Part shown: piece by piece, positions 6,222 to 14,082 of the stretch
Numbering within the stretch: the first letter of the stretch is position 1
Layout of the letters: each line of letters opens with the position of its first letter
Virus record (IMG/VR): IMGVR_UViG_3300046028_009319
Coordinates: 1 to 36,297 of that record
Source of the DNA: a virus
Reading direction: 5' to 3' (one strand)
Length of the DNA: 36,297 nucleotides
Notes under the pieces: generated by a model
Told to the model about the DNA's origin: nothing
Database searches by the model: none
Seen by the model: the letters and a program-made list of their open reading frames with translations, nothing else
Made by a program: the position numbers and the translations under genes

Positions 6222-8162
6222 TTAACCTGTTACTGTCCAACCCTTGGCAGTTGCAATGCTTCTTGTGCAAGTGGCGGCACCAGGATTGTTTGTAATAGTA
6301 ATTGTTTGCGCTCCACTAGCAGTTCCTAAACCTGTAAAGATGTCGTTAAGTGCAGTTGCTGATAGCTTGCAACTAGCGTAACTAATAGCAAATCTTATTC
6401 CATTTGTACGACCTCGACATAGACTTGGGCAGGAATTAAAAATAAAACTATTTGATGCAGAATTGATTGCTGCTGTATTGAATATAGGAATACTCGATAG
6501 GGTTAAACAAGTATTAAACATCAAACTCATATTGGTTGCTGCTACTGTATTAAACAGAGGTACATTTTGTAAAGACCTACAACCATCAAACATATTACTC
6601 ATATTACTTACTAAATTTGTAATTAATAAAGGAACAGTTTCTAGGGAATTACAACCATTAAACATCAGATTCATATTAGTTACAGCTGCTGTATTAAATA
6701 AAGGTATAGTTCGTAAAGCTAAACAGCTAGCAAACATATTAGTCATATTAGTTACAGCAGATGTATTAAATAAAGGTACAGTTTGTAAAGAAGTGCAAGC
6801 ATTAAACATCTGCTGCATATTATTTACAGCAGATGTAATAAATAATGGAACAGTTTTTAAAGAAGGGCAAGTATTAAACATTTGAATCATATTAGTCACT
6901 GCTGCTGTATTAAATAAGGGTACACTATTTAAAGAGTTACAAGAGCCAAACATGCCACTAATATCAGTCACTGCTGATGTATTAAATAATGGAACAGTTT
7001 CTAAAGAAGAACAATTTGAAAACATGCCAGACATATTTATCACTGCTGCTGTATTAAATAAAGGTACGCTTTTTAAAGAGCGGCAAGAGCTAAACATGCC
7101 ACTAATATTAGTTACAGCAGATGTAATAAATAAAGGTGTACTTTGTAAAGAAAAGCAATTTTGAAACATACTACTTATATTAGTAACTGAAACTGTATTA
7201 AATAAAGGTACGCTTTGTAAAGAAGAGCAACCATTAAACATCAGATTCATATTAGTTACAGCAGATGTAATAAATAGCGGAACATTTTGTAGTTGATTAC
7301 AAGTATTAAACATCAAACTCATATTAGTCACTGCTGACGTATTAAACAAAGGCACAGTCTTGAGAGACTGGCAAGAATTAAACATACTACTCATATTAGT
7401 CACTACTGCTGTATTAAACAAAGGTAAACTTTTTAAATTATAGCAAGAACTAAACATGCTACTCATATTAGTCACTGCTGATGTATTGAATAAAGACAAG
7501 CTTTGTAAATTATAACAAGCATTAAACATACTACTCATATCTGTTACTAATAGACTATTTAGTAAAGATACGCTTTGTAAAAAAGGGCAATTGCTAAACA
7601 AATAACTCATATTAGTAATAGAATTATTATAAATTGTAACTTGTTGAAGCGCAGTCAATCTAACTATAACAGTTAATGCGCTAATATTCAAGGCAGTCAT
7701 GGCTGAAGCATTAATAGCCACGTCTAGCCAGTTAATTCTTGATGCTGCAATAGGAGTATTAAGTGGATTTTTCCGCTGTAAATCAAATGTTGTAATATTT
7801 CCTCCTTGTGATGTAACTGTGACGACTACTGGCTTATACTCCCCTACAACTGATGCTGTAATACTAGCATAATCATATGTGTGATTAGCCTGAACATTAC
7901 TTGCTATTCCAGAGTCAATTACACCATCACCCCAATCAACTGTATACGTTCCAGCGCTTGTCGCGACTAATAAAGATACAAAATTGCTATCAGTACTATC
8001 AACACCATATATAGCAGTAAACGTATTATCTGTGGATGTTAAATCTGCTAGCGCTGGCCATGCTGGTCTGACCCAAGGAGTCGGTGCAGGTGGAGACACT
8101 TCACTGATAGAATCCAAGTATAAAACTGGAGCTGTTCCTACATATACGGCTGCGCGGCTCAT
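6222..8162 (-). CDS. BspA/DUF285 repeat protein, probable fibre/adhesin (1)
   Basis: A 646-residue protein. The N-terminal part has TPWVRPAWPALADL near residue 30 and a PKD-like strand set (TYTVDWGDG, then NHTYDY) around residues 70-95. Residues ~185-575 hold 16 copies of a 24-residue repeat, consensus VPLFNTSAVTNMSxMFxxCxSL, the DUF285/BspA leucine-rich-like type, each with one conserved Cys. The C-terminus (ALNDIFTGLGT, ITITNNPGA, GWTVTG) is shared with its two paralogues. Such repeats usually form a solenoid used in adhesion, so a receptor-binding role on the virion is likely. There is no signal peptide. Its ATG overlaps the stop of the 59-residue gene upstream (ATGA). Confidence 0.88.
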   Translation of the reverse strand: MSRAAVYVGTAPVLYLDSISEVSPPAPTPWVRPAWPALADLTSTDNTFTAIYGVDSTDSNFVSLLVATSAGTYTVDWGDGVIDSGIASNVQANHTYDYASITASVVGEYKPVVVTVTSQGGNITTFDLQRKNPLNTPIAASRINWLDVAINASAMTALNISALTVIVRLTALQQVTIYNNSITNMSYLFSNCPFLQSVSLLNSLLVTDMSSMFNACYNLQSLSLFNTSAVTNMSSMFSSCYNLKSLPLFNTAVVTNMSSMFNSCQSLKTVPLFNTSAVTNMSLMFNTCNQLQNVPLFITSAVTNMNLMFNGCSSLQSVPLFNTVSVTNISSMFQNCFSLQSTPLFITSAVTNISGMFSSCRSLKSVPLFNTAAVINMSGMFSNCSSLETVPLFNTSAVTDISGMFGSCNSLNSVPLFNTAAVTNMIQMFNTCPSLKTVPLFITSAVNNMQQMFNACTSLQTVPLFNTSAVTNMTNMFASCLALRTIPLFNTAAVTNMNLMFNGCNSLETVPLLITNLVSNMSNMFDGCRSLQNVPLFNTVAATNMSLMFNTCLTLSSIPIFNTAAINSASNSFIFNSCPSLCRGRTNGIRFAISYASCKLSATALNDIFTGLGTASGAQTITITNNPGAATCTRSIATAKGWTVTG

Positions 8163-8338
8163 TCTTTTACAATGTAAACTGTGTTGTCGTTAATAATTCC
8201 AGAAGCTGCTAACGCTGCATAATTTGCAGGCGTTAGCATAACAAAAGTGGGAATGCTAAGAGAAGCTCTGATTCCGCTAGCTTGAACCAGAGTTGGTCCA
8301 ACTCCAGAAGGTGGGGTTGCTAAGTCGATGTTTGCCAT
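8159..8338 (-). CDS. 59-aa adaptor-type protein coupled to BspA gene 1
   Basis: A short gene, MANIDLATPPSGVGPTLVQA at its start, ending in TPANYAALAASG then NDNTVYIVKE. It is clearly homologous to the 61-residue protein at 12312-12497 (GPTLxQASGxRxSxxIPTFV, YAALxAxGxxxxNTxYIVxE). The Y-x-A-L...D-N-T-[IV]-Y-I-V ending resembles the short motif found in many phage fibre and tail proteins. The ATGA overlap with the BspA gene predicts translational coupling. A GTGTAA box lies 9 nt before its ATG. Role inferred: virion attachment adaptor or chaperone for the fibre. Confidence 0.8.
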   Translation of the reverse strand: MANIDLATPPSGVGPTLVQASGIRASLSIPTFVMLTPANYAALAASGIINDNTVYIVKE

Positions 8339-8353
8339 ATGTACATTTTACAC
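8339..8353 (-). promoter_or_regulatory. GTGTAA box, 59-aa/BspA-1 operon
   Basis: GTGTAA on the minus strand at 8353-8348, then 9 nt (AATGTACAT) to the ATG at 8338. It marks a separate transcription unit for adaptor, BspA copy 1 and the genes down to the endolysin. Confidence 0.6.
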
Positions 8354-8403
8354 ACAAAACCCCCAAAGATTAGCAATTAAAATGAATAGAAAATTAAAGG
8401 AAC

Positions 8404-10341
8404 TCAACCTAAAACAGTCCATAGTTTGCCCGATGCAATGCTTTTATCACAAGTTAAAGCTCCAGGGTTATTAGTGATATTGATTATTGGAGATGAGATG
8501 CCAGTTCCTAAGCCTGAGAATACGTCATTAAGAGCGGATGTGGAGAGTTTTGCATTAGCATAACTGATGCCATATCTTATTCCACTTGTGCGACCAGAGC
8601 ATAAAGAAGAACATCCAGCAAACATATTTCCAACACTAATATTTATACTACTCGTGTCAAACTGAGGAACGCTTTGTAAGCTTGCACAATTTGAAAACAT
8701 ACCAGACATAGTTCTTACTCCACTCGTATTAAATAGAGGCACAGTTTTTAAAACTGCACAGCTTGCAAACATATTATTCATACCTGTGGCAGCTGTGGTA
8801 ACAAACTGAGGAATACTTTGTAAAGAAGAGCAGATTTCAAACATAGTTTGCATAGTTATTACTTTGCTAGTATCTAATAAAGGCACAGTTGGTAAACTAG
8901 AGCATACCCGAAACATATTACCCATACCAGTAACATTTGATGTAACAAATTGTGGAACGCTTTGCAAAGAGGTGCAAGAATTGAACATATCGCTCATTTC
9001 AGTTACATTATTAGTAGTAAATAATGGAATAGTTTTCAAAGAATAACAATTTTGAAACATTTGTCCCATAGTAATTACATTAGGAGTATCGAATGTGGGA
9101 ACATTTTGCAAAGAATAGCAATTCGCAAACATCTGAAGCATAGTAATTACAGCTGTTGTAACAAATAGTGGTACAGTTATTAAAGAAAAGCACAGATTAA
9201 ACATCTGAGTCATATTTGTTACTGCTATAGTATTAAATAAAGGTATAGTTTGTAAAGATCGGCAACCGACAAACATGGTGCTCATATTTGTTACTCCTAT
9301 AGTATTAAATAAAGGCACGTTTTTTAAAGAAGAGCAATTACTAAACATACTCGCCATGGATATTACAGCCACTGTATTAAATAGAGGAACACTTTCTATA
9401 GAAGCGCATTGAACAAACATAGAACTCATATTTGTTACGCCTATAGTATTAAATAACGGTATATTTTTTAAAGAAAAGCATCCGTAAAACATTTGACTCG
9501 TAGTAAGTAAACTGCTTGTAGTATTAGATATAAATACAGTTTGTAAAGAGTGGCAATTATAAAACATATTCGACATAGTGGTAGCTGCGGCTCCACTAGA
9601 TATAGAAGCATTTTTTAAAGCAGTACAACCATCAAACATGCTCAACATAGTAGTTACGTTAGTAGTATTGAATTCAGGAACACTCGTTAAAGAGCTGCAA
9701 CCATTAAACATATATTGCATATTATTTATAGATGCAGTATTAAATAGAGGAACACTTCGTAAAGAATAGCAATATCTAAACAGAGTAGATGCGCTAATTA
9801 AACTATGATTATAAATTTTTACTTGTTCAACATTAACTAAAGTGGGAGATGCGCCCCCAACTGACAAACTCGTCATTGATGCGGCATTAATAGCAATATC
9901 CAGCCAATTAACTGCATTGGCAGCAGTATACGATGGATGTTTCACTTGCAAATTAATGCTAGTAATATTTCCTCCGACCGAAGTAATTGTAACAATTACG
10001 GGTTTAAGTCCATTTACAGGACTTGATGTAATACTTGAATAAGTATATTGATGACTAGCGGTAGTTCCATTCGGTATTCCAGTATCAGGTGTGGTCCCAT
10101 CTCCCCAATCAACTGTATGTGTGCCGCCACTACTCGTAAAAACAATAAATGCTAAATAATTTACCTCTGATGGATCAACGCCAAATACTCCTTTAAATAC
10201 ATTGTTTGTTGGCGTTAAATCTCCTAAACTTGGCCAAGCTGGCCTTGTCCAAGGAGTGGATATTTCAGGATCAGCTATACCGCTACCATAATCTAAAGTA
10301 AGAATGGGATTAGTTCCTTTGTATAATGTTGTATAACTCAT
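8404..10341 (-). CDS. BspA/DUF285 repeat protein, probable fibre/adhesin (2)
   Basis: A 645-residue paralogue of the 6222-8162 and 10375-12315 proteins with the same three-part plan: N-terminal STPWTRPAWPSLGDL and PKD-like HTVDWGDG, then 17 repeats of about 24 residues with the MFxxCxSL core, then the shared C-terminus (ALNDVFSGLGT, INITNNPGA, LWTVLG). Repeats have drifted from those of the paralogues (many VPLFNT units alternate with VPQFVT/VPQFDT), suggesting diversification of a binding face. It lacks its own small adaptor gene and GTGTAA box: 33 nt separate it from the upstream paralogue, so it probably reads from the 12497 promoter. Confidence 0.87.
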   Translation of the reverse strand: MSYTTLYKGTNPILTLDYGSGIADPEISTPWTRPAWPSLGDLTPTNNVFKGVFGVDPSEVNYLAFIVFTSSGGTHTVDWGDGTTPDTGIPNGTTASHQYTYSSITSSPVNGLKPVIVTITSVGGNITSINLQVKHPSYTAANAVNWLDIAINAASMTSLSVGGASPTLVNVEQVKIYNHSLISASTLFRYCYSLRSVPLFNTASINNMQYMFNGCSSLTSVPEFNTTNVTTMLSMFDGCTALKNASISSGAAATTMSNMFYNCHSLQTVFISNTTSSLLTTSQMFYGCFSLKNIPLFNTIGVTNMSSMFVQCASIESVPLFNTVAVISMASMFSNCSSLKNVPLFNTIGVTNMSTMFVGCRSLQTIPLFNTIAVTNMTQMFNLCFSLITVPLFVTTAVITMLQMFANCYSLQNVPTFDTPNVITMGQMFQNCYSLKTIPLFTTNNVTEMSDMFNSCTSLQSVPQFVTSNVTGMGNMFRVCSSLPTVPLLDTSKVITMQTMFEICSSLQSIPQFVTTAATGMNNMFASCAVLKTVPLFNTSGVRTMSGMFSNCASLQSVPQFDTSSINISVGNMFAGCSSLCSGRTSGIRYGISYANAKLSTSALNDVFSGLGTGISSPIINITNNPGALTCDKSIASGKLWTVLG

Positions 10342-10374
10342 GCTTATGATTGGTAAGTTTATGTTGATAATATT

Positions 10375-12315
10375 TTATCCCACCACTGTCCACAATTTAC
10401 CCGATGCTATACTTCGATTACAAGTGGTGGCTCCAGGATTATTTGTGATTGTAATATTTTGAGATCCTGAAGCAGTCCCTAAACCTGAAAATACGTCATT
10501 AAGAGCTGTTGCTGATAGTTTAGAGTTAGTATAATTAATAGAAACTCTTATTCCACTTGTGCGACCTGAGTATAAAGAATAACAATTTTGAAACATATTT
10601 CCTGGGATAATATTTACAGATGAGGTATCAAACTGAGGTACGCTTTGCAATGAAAAGCAATTATTAAACATAGTGGTCATATCTTTCACTCCTGACGTAT
10701 TAAATAAAGGAACAGTTTTTAAACTGCTGCACCCACCAAACATATTATACATTGCTGTCGCGCTAGAGGTATCTAATGGGGGGACACTTGTTAAAGAATA
10801 GCAATTAGGAAACATCTGATCCATGCGAGTTACTCCTGATGTGTTTAATAAAGGAATTCCTGTTAAAGAATGACAATTACTAAAAGTAACATATGTATTA
10901 ACTACTTTAGATGTATCAAACTGAGGGATAGTTATTAACGAACGGCAATTTTCAAACATTTGTTGCATATTAGTTAATAAAGGAGTCTGAAACTCTGGTA
11001 CAGTTTGTAAACGATAGCAGTTTGAAAACATAGATGACATACCAGCTACTTTAGTAGTATTAAATAAAGGTACACTTTGTAAAGAAGAGCAACTAGCAAA
11101 CATGCCATCCATACTCGTTACATTAATAGTATTAAATAATGGCACGCTTTGCAAATTATAACAACTAATAAACATATTTCCCATATTAGTTACCAAGCTA
11201 GTATCAAACCAAGGAACGCTTTGCAAAGAATAACAATTATAAAACATGCCATTCATTTGATTTACAGATACTGTATTAAATGATGGAACATCTTTTAAAG
11301 AAGTACAGTTAGAAAATGTGCTTCCCATATTATTTACTTTAGCGGTATCAAATAAAGGCACACTTTGTAAAGAATAGCAATTTTGAAACATGGTATTCAT
11401 ACTGGTTGCATTCGATATATTCAAAAAAGGTGCATTTTTTAAAGCAAAACAGCCATTAAACATGCTATTTATAATAGTTAAAGAGTTTGTGGTATTAGAT
11501 ATAGATACGCTTTGTAAAGAAGAGCAACTATTAAACATATTTGATATGTTGACCATAGCTATACCGTTATATATAGAGACTCTTTTTAAAGAAGTGCAAT
11601 TTTGAAACATACTGTTTGCAAAAATTACTTTAGTAGCATCAAACTCTGGAACGCTTTGTAAAGAAGAGCAATCTTGAAACATGCTAGCCATAGTAGTTAT
11701 ATTAGCAGTATTAAATAAAGGCACGCTTTGTAAAGAGCGACAATTATAAAATAAAGAACTTGTGCTAGTTAAATTATGATTATAAATTTTTACTTGCTCT
11801 AATACTCTAGGAGTAATAGGATTGCCCCCAATTATTAAACTCGTCATTGCTGAAGCATTAATAGCAATGTCTAACCAGTGAATTGGAGGAGATGTTACAG
11901 AAGAGAGAGATGCGTGTTTTCTTTGCAAATCAAAAGTAAGAATATTTCCAGTAGAGGTAGTAATAATAACAGTTACTGGCTTGAGATCTCGCACAGGTGT
12001 GATGCCAGTAAGGGCTGAATAGCTGTATGTATGATTAGCTTGAACGTTACTGGCGTAAGTATCCAACGCTGTTCCATCACCCCAATCAACTGTGTATGTG
12101 CCAGCACTTGTAGTTACAAGTAGTGATACAAAATTACTATCTGAAGCGTCAACGCCATACACTGCTTTGAACACATTGTTTGTTGACGTTAAATCTCCCA
12201 AAGGGGGCCAAGCTGGTCTCGTCCACGGTAAAGGCTCAGCATCAGCAGTTGATCTACTACCAGCAGCTACAGCCGCAATTGGCACGTTGCCCTTGTATAA
12301 TGCTTTATAACTCAT
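10375..12315 (-). CDS. BspA/DUF285 repeat protein, probable fibre/adhesin (3)
   Basis: A 646-residue paralogue with LPWTRPAWPPLGDL and PKD-like TYTVDWGDG at the N-terminus. It has 17 repeats with the MFxNCxSLQSVPxFxT core, then the common C-terminus (ALNDVFSGLGTASGS, ITITNNPGA, LWTVVG). Two repeats have replaced the Met of the MF core with Thr (GSTFSNC, YVTFSNC). The start overlaps the stop of the 61-residue gene by ATGA. It is the promoter-proximal member of a two-gene fibre unit driven from 12498-12511. An adhesin or fibre role is inferred from the repeat family and the tail context. Confidence 0.88.
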   Translation of the reverse strand: MSYKALYKGNVPIAAVAAGSRSTADAEPLPWTRPAWPPLGDLTSTNNVFKAVYGVDASDSNFVSLLVTTSAGTYTVDWGDGTALDTYASNVQANHTYSYSALTGITPVRDLKPVTVIITTSTGNILTFDLQRKHASLSSVTSPPIHWLDIAINASAMTSLIIGGNPITPRVLEQVKIYNHNLTSTSSLFYNCRSLQSVPLFNTANITTMASMFQDCSSLQSVPEFDATKVIFANSMFQNCTSLKRVSIYNGIAMVNISNMFNSCSSLQSVSISNTTNSLTIINSMFNGCFALKNAPFLNISNATSMNTMFQNCYSLQSVPLFDTAKVNNMGSTFSNCTSLKDVPSFNTVSVNQMNGMFYNCYSLQSVPWFDTSLVTNMGNMFISCYNLQSVPLFNTINVTSMDGMFASCSSLQSVPLFNTTKVAGMSSMFSNCYRLQTVPEFQTPLLTNMQQMFENCRSLITIPQFDTSKVVNTYVTFSNCHSLTGIPLLNTSGVTRMDQMFPNCYSLTSVPPLDTSSATAMYNMFGGCSSLKTVPLFNTSGVKDMTTMFNNCFSLQSVPQFDTSSVNIIPGNMFQNCYSLYSGRTSGIRVSINYTNSKLSATALNDVFSGLGTASGSQNITITNNPGATTCNRSIASGKLWTVVG

Positions 12316-12497
12316 TCTTGTACAATGTAAATTGTATTGCTGTCTGTAGTTCCAGCCGCAACTAAAGCTGCATATCCTGTGGGAGCTAAAACTACAAAAG
12401 TTGGAATTCCCATCGAAACTCTCATGCCGCTAGCTTGAGTGAGAGTTGGTCCCGTTCCAGGTGTAATTGGAGGAATAGATAAATCAATATATGCCAT
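12312..12497 (-). CDS. 61-aa adaptor-type protein coupled to BspA gene 3
   Basis: Starts MAYIDLSIPPITPGTGPTLT and ends TDSNTIYIVQE, with a central IPTFVVLAPTGYAALVAAGT. It is a paralogue of the 59-residue protein at 8159-8338, with the same ATGA overlap to the following BspA gene. The Y-x-A-L and NTIYIV motifs are typical of short phage fibre-associated segments. It is the first gene after the divergent control region at 12498-12539. Probable function: connecting or chaperoning the fibre it precedes. No database family is assigned. Confidence 0.8.
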   Translation of the reverse strand: MAYIDLSIPPITPGTGPTLTQASGMRVSMGIPTFVVLAPTGYAALVAAGTTDSNTIYIVQE

Positions 12498-12539
12498 ACA
12501 ATATTATACACTCATCCTTTTAAACGTGTAAAAATATTC
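12498..12539. promoter_or_regulatory. Divergent pair of GTGTAA-type boxes
   Basis: The 42 bp between two divergent ATGs carry one box on each strand. Minus: GTGTAT at 12511-12506, then 8 nt to the ATG at 12497. Plus: GTGTAA at 12526-12531, then 8 nt to the ATG at 12540. The flanks are near mirror images (AATATTATACAC versus AATATTTTTACAC). No Shine-Dalgarno is present on either side. Confidence 0.6.
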
Positions 12540-12908
12540 ATGCATCCTCGTTTTCTTCAGTCTACGATTCACTCTGAAAAATCTTCTACTCTCGCAGTTT
12601 GGGAAGGATATCAAACAAATGTTGTAGATGCATACACTGTTGCGCCTTTGCTAGAAGACTTGCATGATCATTTGATTAGAGAATTTAATCGTAGAGTTTA
12701 TAATTTGGGATTTTATAGTTTATTATTTAGTCCTTATGATGGAGGCTTTAGACTTGCTGGAGTTTATGTAACAGGTAGTGGTGGAGGAGGTAGTGGTAGT
12801 GGTAGTGGTGGAGGAGGCAGTGGTAGTGGTGTAGCGCCAGCTAATGCTCTAGTTTATAATAATGATAATTTAGTATATAACTTTGATTATTTTATTTATG
12901 GCGCATAA
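12540..12908 (+). CDS. Virion-type protein with Gly/Ser linker
   Basis: A 122-residue protein. Residues 1-78 form a compact domain (LAVWEGYQTNVVDAYTVAPL, EDLHDHLIREFNRRV, LLFSPYDGGFRLAGVYV). Residues 79-97 are a pure Gly/Ser linker, GSGGGGSGSGSGGGGSGSG. The tail is an aromatic/Asn repeat (NNDNLVYNFDYFIYGA). Such a layout suggests a short fibre or capsid/tail decoration piece with a flexible arm, but I do not recognise the family. Its GTGTAA box shares the divergent control region with the fibre operon, which supports a structural role. Codon use is as AT-rich as the neighbours outside the linker. Confidence 0.7.
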   Translation: MHPRFLQSTIHSEKSSTLAVWEGYQTNVVDAYTVAPLLEDLHDHLIREFNRRVYNLGFYSLLFSPYDGGFRLAGVYVTGSGGGGSGSGSGGGGSGSGVAPANALVYNNDNLVYNFDYFIYGA

Positions 12909-12949
12909 AAATAACTCTTTAACTCATTCAAACTTTTCCCACAACTAAT

Positions 12950-13591
12950 ATGTCAAACAATACTCCCCCAAAAATGTCTTATGGTGCTTTACCATTTGTA
13001 ATACCCGATGGCGAATTAGGCTTTCCTCTAACCTCTGCCACTAAAAAGGAAACTATTTTCCGCAATTATAAAATGGGCAGAGTTTTAGATCAAGGCGATC
13101 AAGGCATTTGCGTTGACATGTCTTTGACAGCTTTGCTCAATGCTGAACCAATAGCTCAAAATCCCTGCGAGCCTCTTGAGATATACAAAGCTGCACGCAA
13201 AATTGGAAACACTCCTGATGATGTAGAAGGTTGCCAATTGAATCACGCTGTAAATTATCTCATTAAGAAAAAAATAATTAAAAAAGAATATTGGACTCAA
13301 AAATCTTCAGAAGTGGCGCTTTATTTAAATACAATTAGTCCGATTGTAATGAGCTTGCCTTGGTCTGAAAAAATGAATAAACCTGCAAAAGATGGCAAAA
13401 TCATTCTTGGAGGCAATCAAATAGGCTATCATGCTGTGGTAGCGTTTCGCTTTGATGGATTGCGCAATCGAATCTGGCTTAGAAATTCTTGGGGATTGGG
13501 TTGGGGAACTTCTGGCAATTGTTACATTGAAATCAGCAACTTGCAAAAATTACTAACCCAAGGAGGCGTAGCTTGCGCTTTAGTAGAATAA
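12950..13591 (+). CDS. Papain-like (C1A) cysteine protease
   Basis: A 213-residue protein with the papain catalytic set. Gln48 and Cys54 lie in LDQGDQGICVDMSLTA, six residues apart as in papain. His161 is in IGYHAVVAF, and Asn179 is in WLRNSWGLGWGTSGNCYI. There is no signal peptide and only a short N-terminal extension before the active Cys, so little or no propeptide. Family members hydrolyse peptide bonds. In this context it could process virion proteins, act on host proteins, or travel in the particle. It is 41 nt downstream of the Gly/Ser-linker gene and likely cotranscribed. The canonical Cys-Trp after the nucleophile is Cys-Val here. Confidence 0.87.
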   Translation: MSNNTPPKMSYGALPFVIPDGELGFPLTSATKKETIFRNYKMGRVLDQGDQGICVDMSLTALLNAEPIAQNPCEPLEIYKAARKIGNTPDDVEGCQLNHAVNYLIKKKIIKKEYWTQKSSEVALYLNTISPIVMSLPWSEKMNKPAKDGKIILGGNQIGYHAVVAFRFDGLRNRIWLRNSWGLGWGTSGNCYIEISNLQKLLTQGGVACALVE

Positions 13592-13604
13592 AATAAACTT
13601 TTAC

Positions 13605-13619
13605 GTGTAAAGATTTCCG
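13605..13619 (+). promoter_or_regulatory. GTGTAA box, lipoprotein gene
   Basis: GTGTAA at 13605-13610, then 9 nt (AGATTTCCG) to the ATG at 13620. It lies in the 28-nt gap after the protease gene, so the lipoprotein can be expressed separately. Confidence 0.55.
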
Positions 13620-13865
13620 ATGAGAACGATTTTATTTTTACCTTTTATTTTTATTCTTTCATGCGCAACTCCCGCATTGCCAACAGCATCAACGTCTTCA
13701 GAGTCTGGCTTTTTAATTACTGCTTACGATCCTCGCGGAAAAATAGAAAATACTTATTTTGTTAAAGAATATGATGTGGGCATCGACGATGTTTCTTTTG
13801 CAGTAGACAACAAAACTAAAACTGTTGGCGGCTCATTTAAAATAGAAAAAATCAGCAAAAAATAA
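13620..13865 (+). CDS. Small lipoprotein
   Basis: An 81-residue protein beginning MRTILFLPFIFILSCATPA: a short basic start, a hydrophobic core, and the lipobox ILSC with Cys15 as the lipidated residue. The remaining ~66 residues are Ser/Thr-rich at first (TPALPTASTSSES), then strand-forming and end basic (IEKISKK). No family is recognised. Phage-encoded small lipoproteins often act at the envelope as outer spanins or superinfection-exclusion proteins. An o-spanin would normally lie beside the endolysin, so exclusion fits as well. It has its own GTGTAA box and is followed by a bidirectional terminator. Confidence 0.75.
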   Translation: MRTILFLPFIFILSCATPALPTASTSSESGFLITAYDPRGKIENTYFVKEYDVGIDDVSFAVDNKTKTVGGSFKIEKISKK

Positions 13866-13881
13866 TATCTTTGCAGCAAAA

Positions 13882-13911
13882 AAAAATGCAACCCTTGCGA
13901 GTTGCATTTTT
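13882..13911. terminator. Bidirectional Rho-independent terminator
   Basis: A 10-11-bp stem (13882-13892 with 13901-13911, core AATGCAAC/GTTGCATT) with an 8-nt loop. It has A-runs on one side and T-runs on the other, so it works in both directions. It closes the plus-strand lipoprotein unit and, on the minus strand, the tRNA-containing transcript that ends with tRNA-Ser. Confidence 0.85.
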
Positions 13912-13914
13912 AAA

Positions 13915-14002
13915 TGGCGGATGCGGAGAGATTCGAACTCTCGGTAGCTCTCGCTACGGCAGTTTTCAAGACTGCTGACTTAATCCGCTCGACCACACAT
14001 CC
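13915..14002 (-). tRNA. tRNA-Ser(UGA), CCA encoded
   Basis: Acceptor stem GGATGTG pairs with CGCATCC (one G-U). The anticodon loop CTTGAAA gives UGA, reading UCA. It has a long variable arm (GTAGCGAGAGCTAC), as expected for serine, and the T-arm GAGAG/TTCGAAT/CTCTC is intact. CCA follows discriminator G. Length is 88 nt with CCA. Confidence 0.95.
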
Positions 14003-14011
14003 AAGAGAGAC

Positions 14012-14082
14012 AGCGGGCAGCGGGAATCGAACCCGCATAGCTAGTTTGGAAAACTAGGACTTTACCACTAAGCTATACCCGC
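14012..14082 (-). tRNA. tRNA-Gly(UCC), no encoded CCA
   Basis: Acceptor GCGGGTA pairs with TGCCCGC and discriminator T follows. The anticodon stem CTAGT/ACTAG holds loop TTTCCAA, giving UCC (reads GGA, by far the commonest Gly codon in the tail genes here). The 3' flank is not CCA. Length is 71 nt. Confidence 0.95.

Noticed and set aside
6463-8193. Plus-strand open frames across the BspA genes (also 8864-10042 and 11390-12365)
   Set aside because: These are mirror frames of the 72-bp repeats, which stay open by composition. Their products are low-complexity repeats of 'LNKGT' type with no independent support.
6222-12315. Repetitive region considered as CRISPR array or diversity-generating retroelement target
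   Set aside because: The period is 72 bp in frame with protein repeats, without constant repeats and unique spacers. No reverse transcriptase gene or template repeat is visible in the window.
12775-12831. Gly/Ser linker as vector or synthetic contamination
   Set aside because: It is in frame within an AT-rich phage gene, with native promoter box upstream and Asn/Tyr-rich native tail downstream, so a natural low-complexity segment is simpler.
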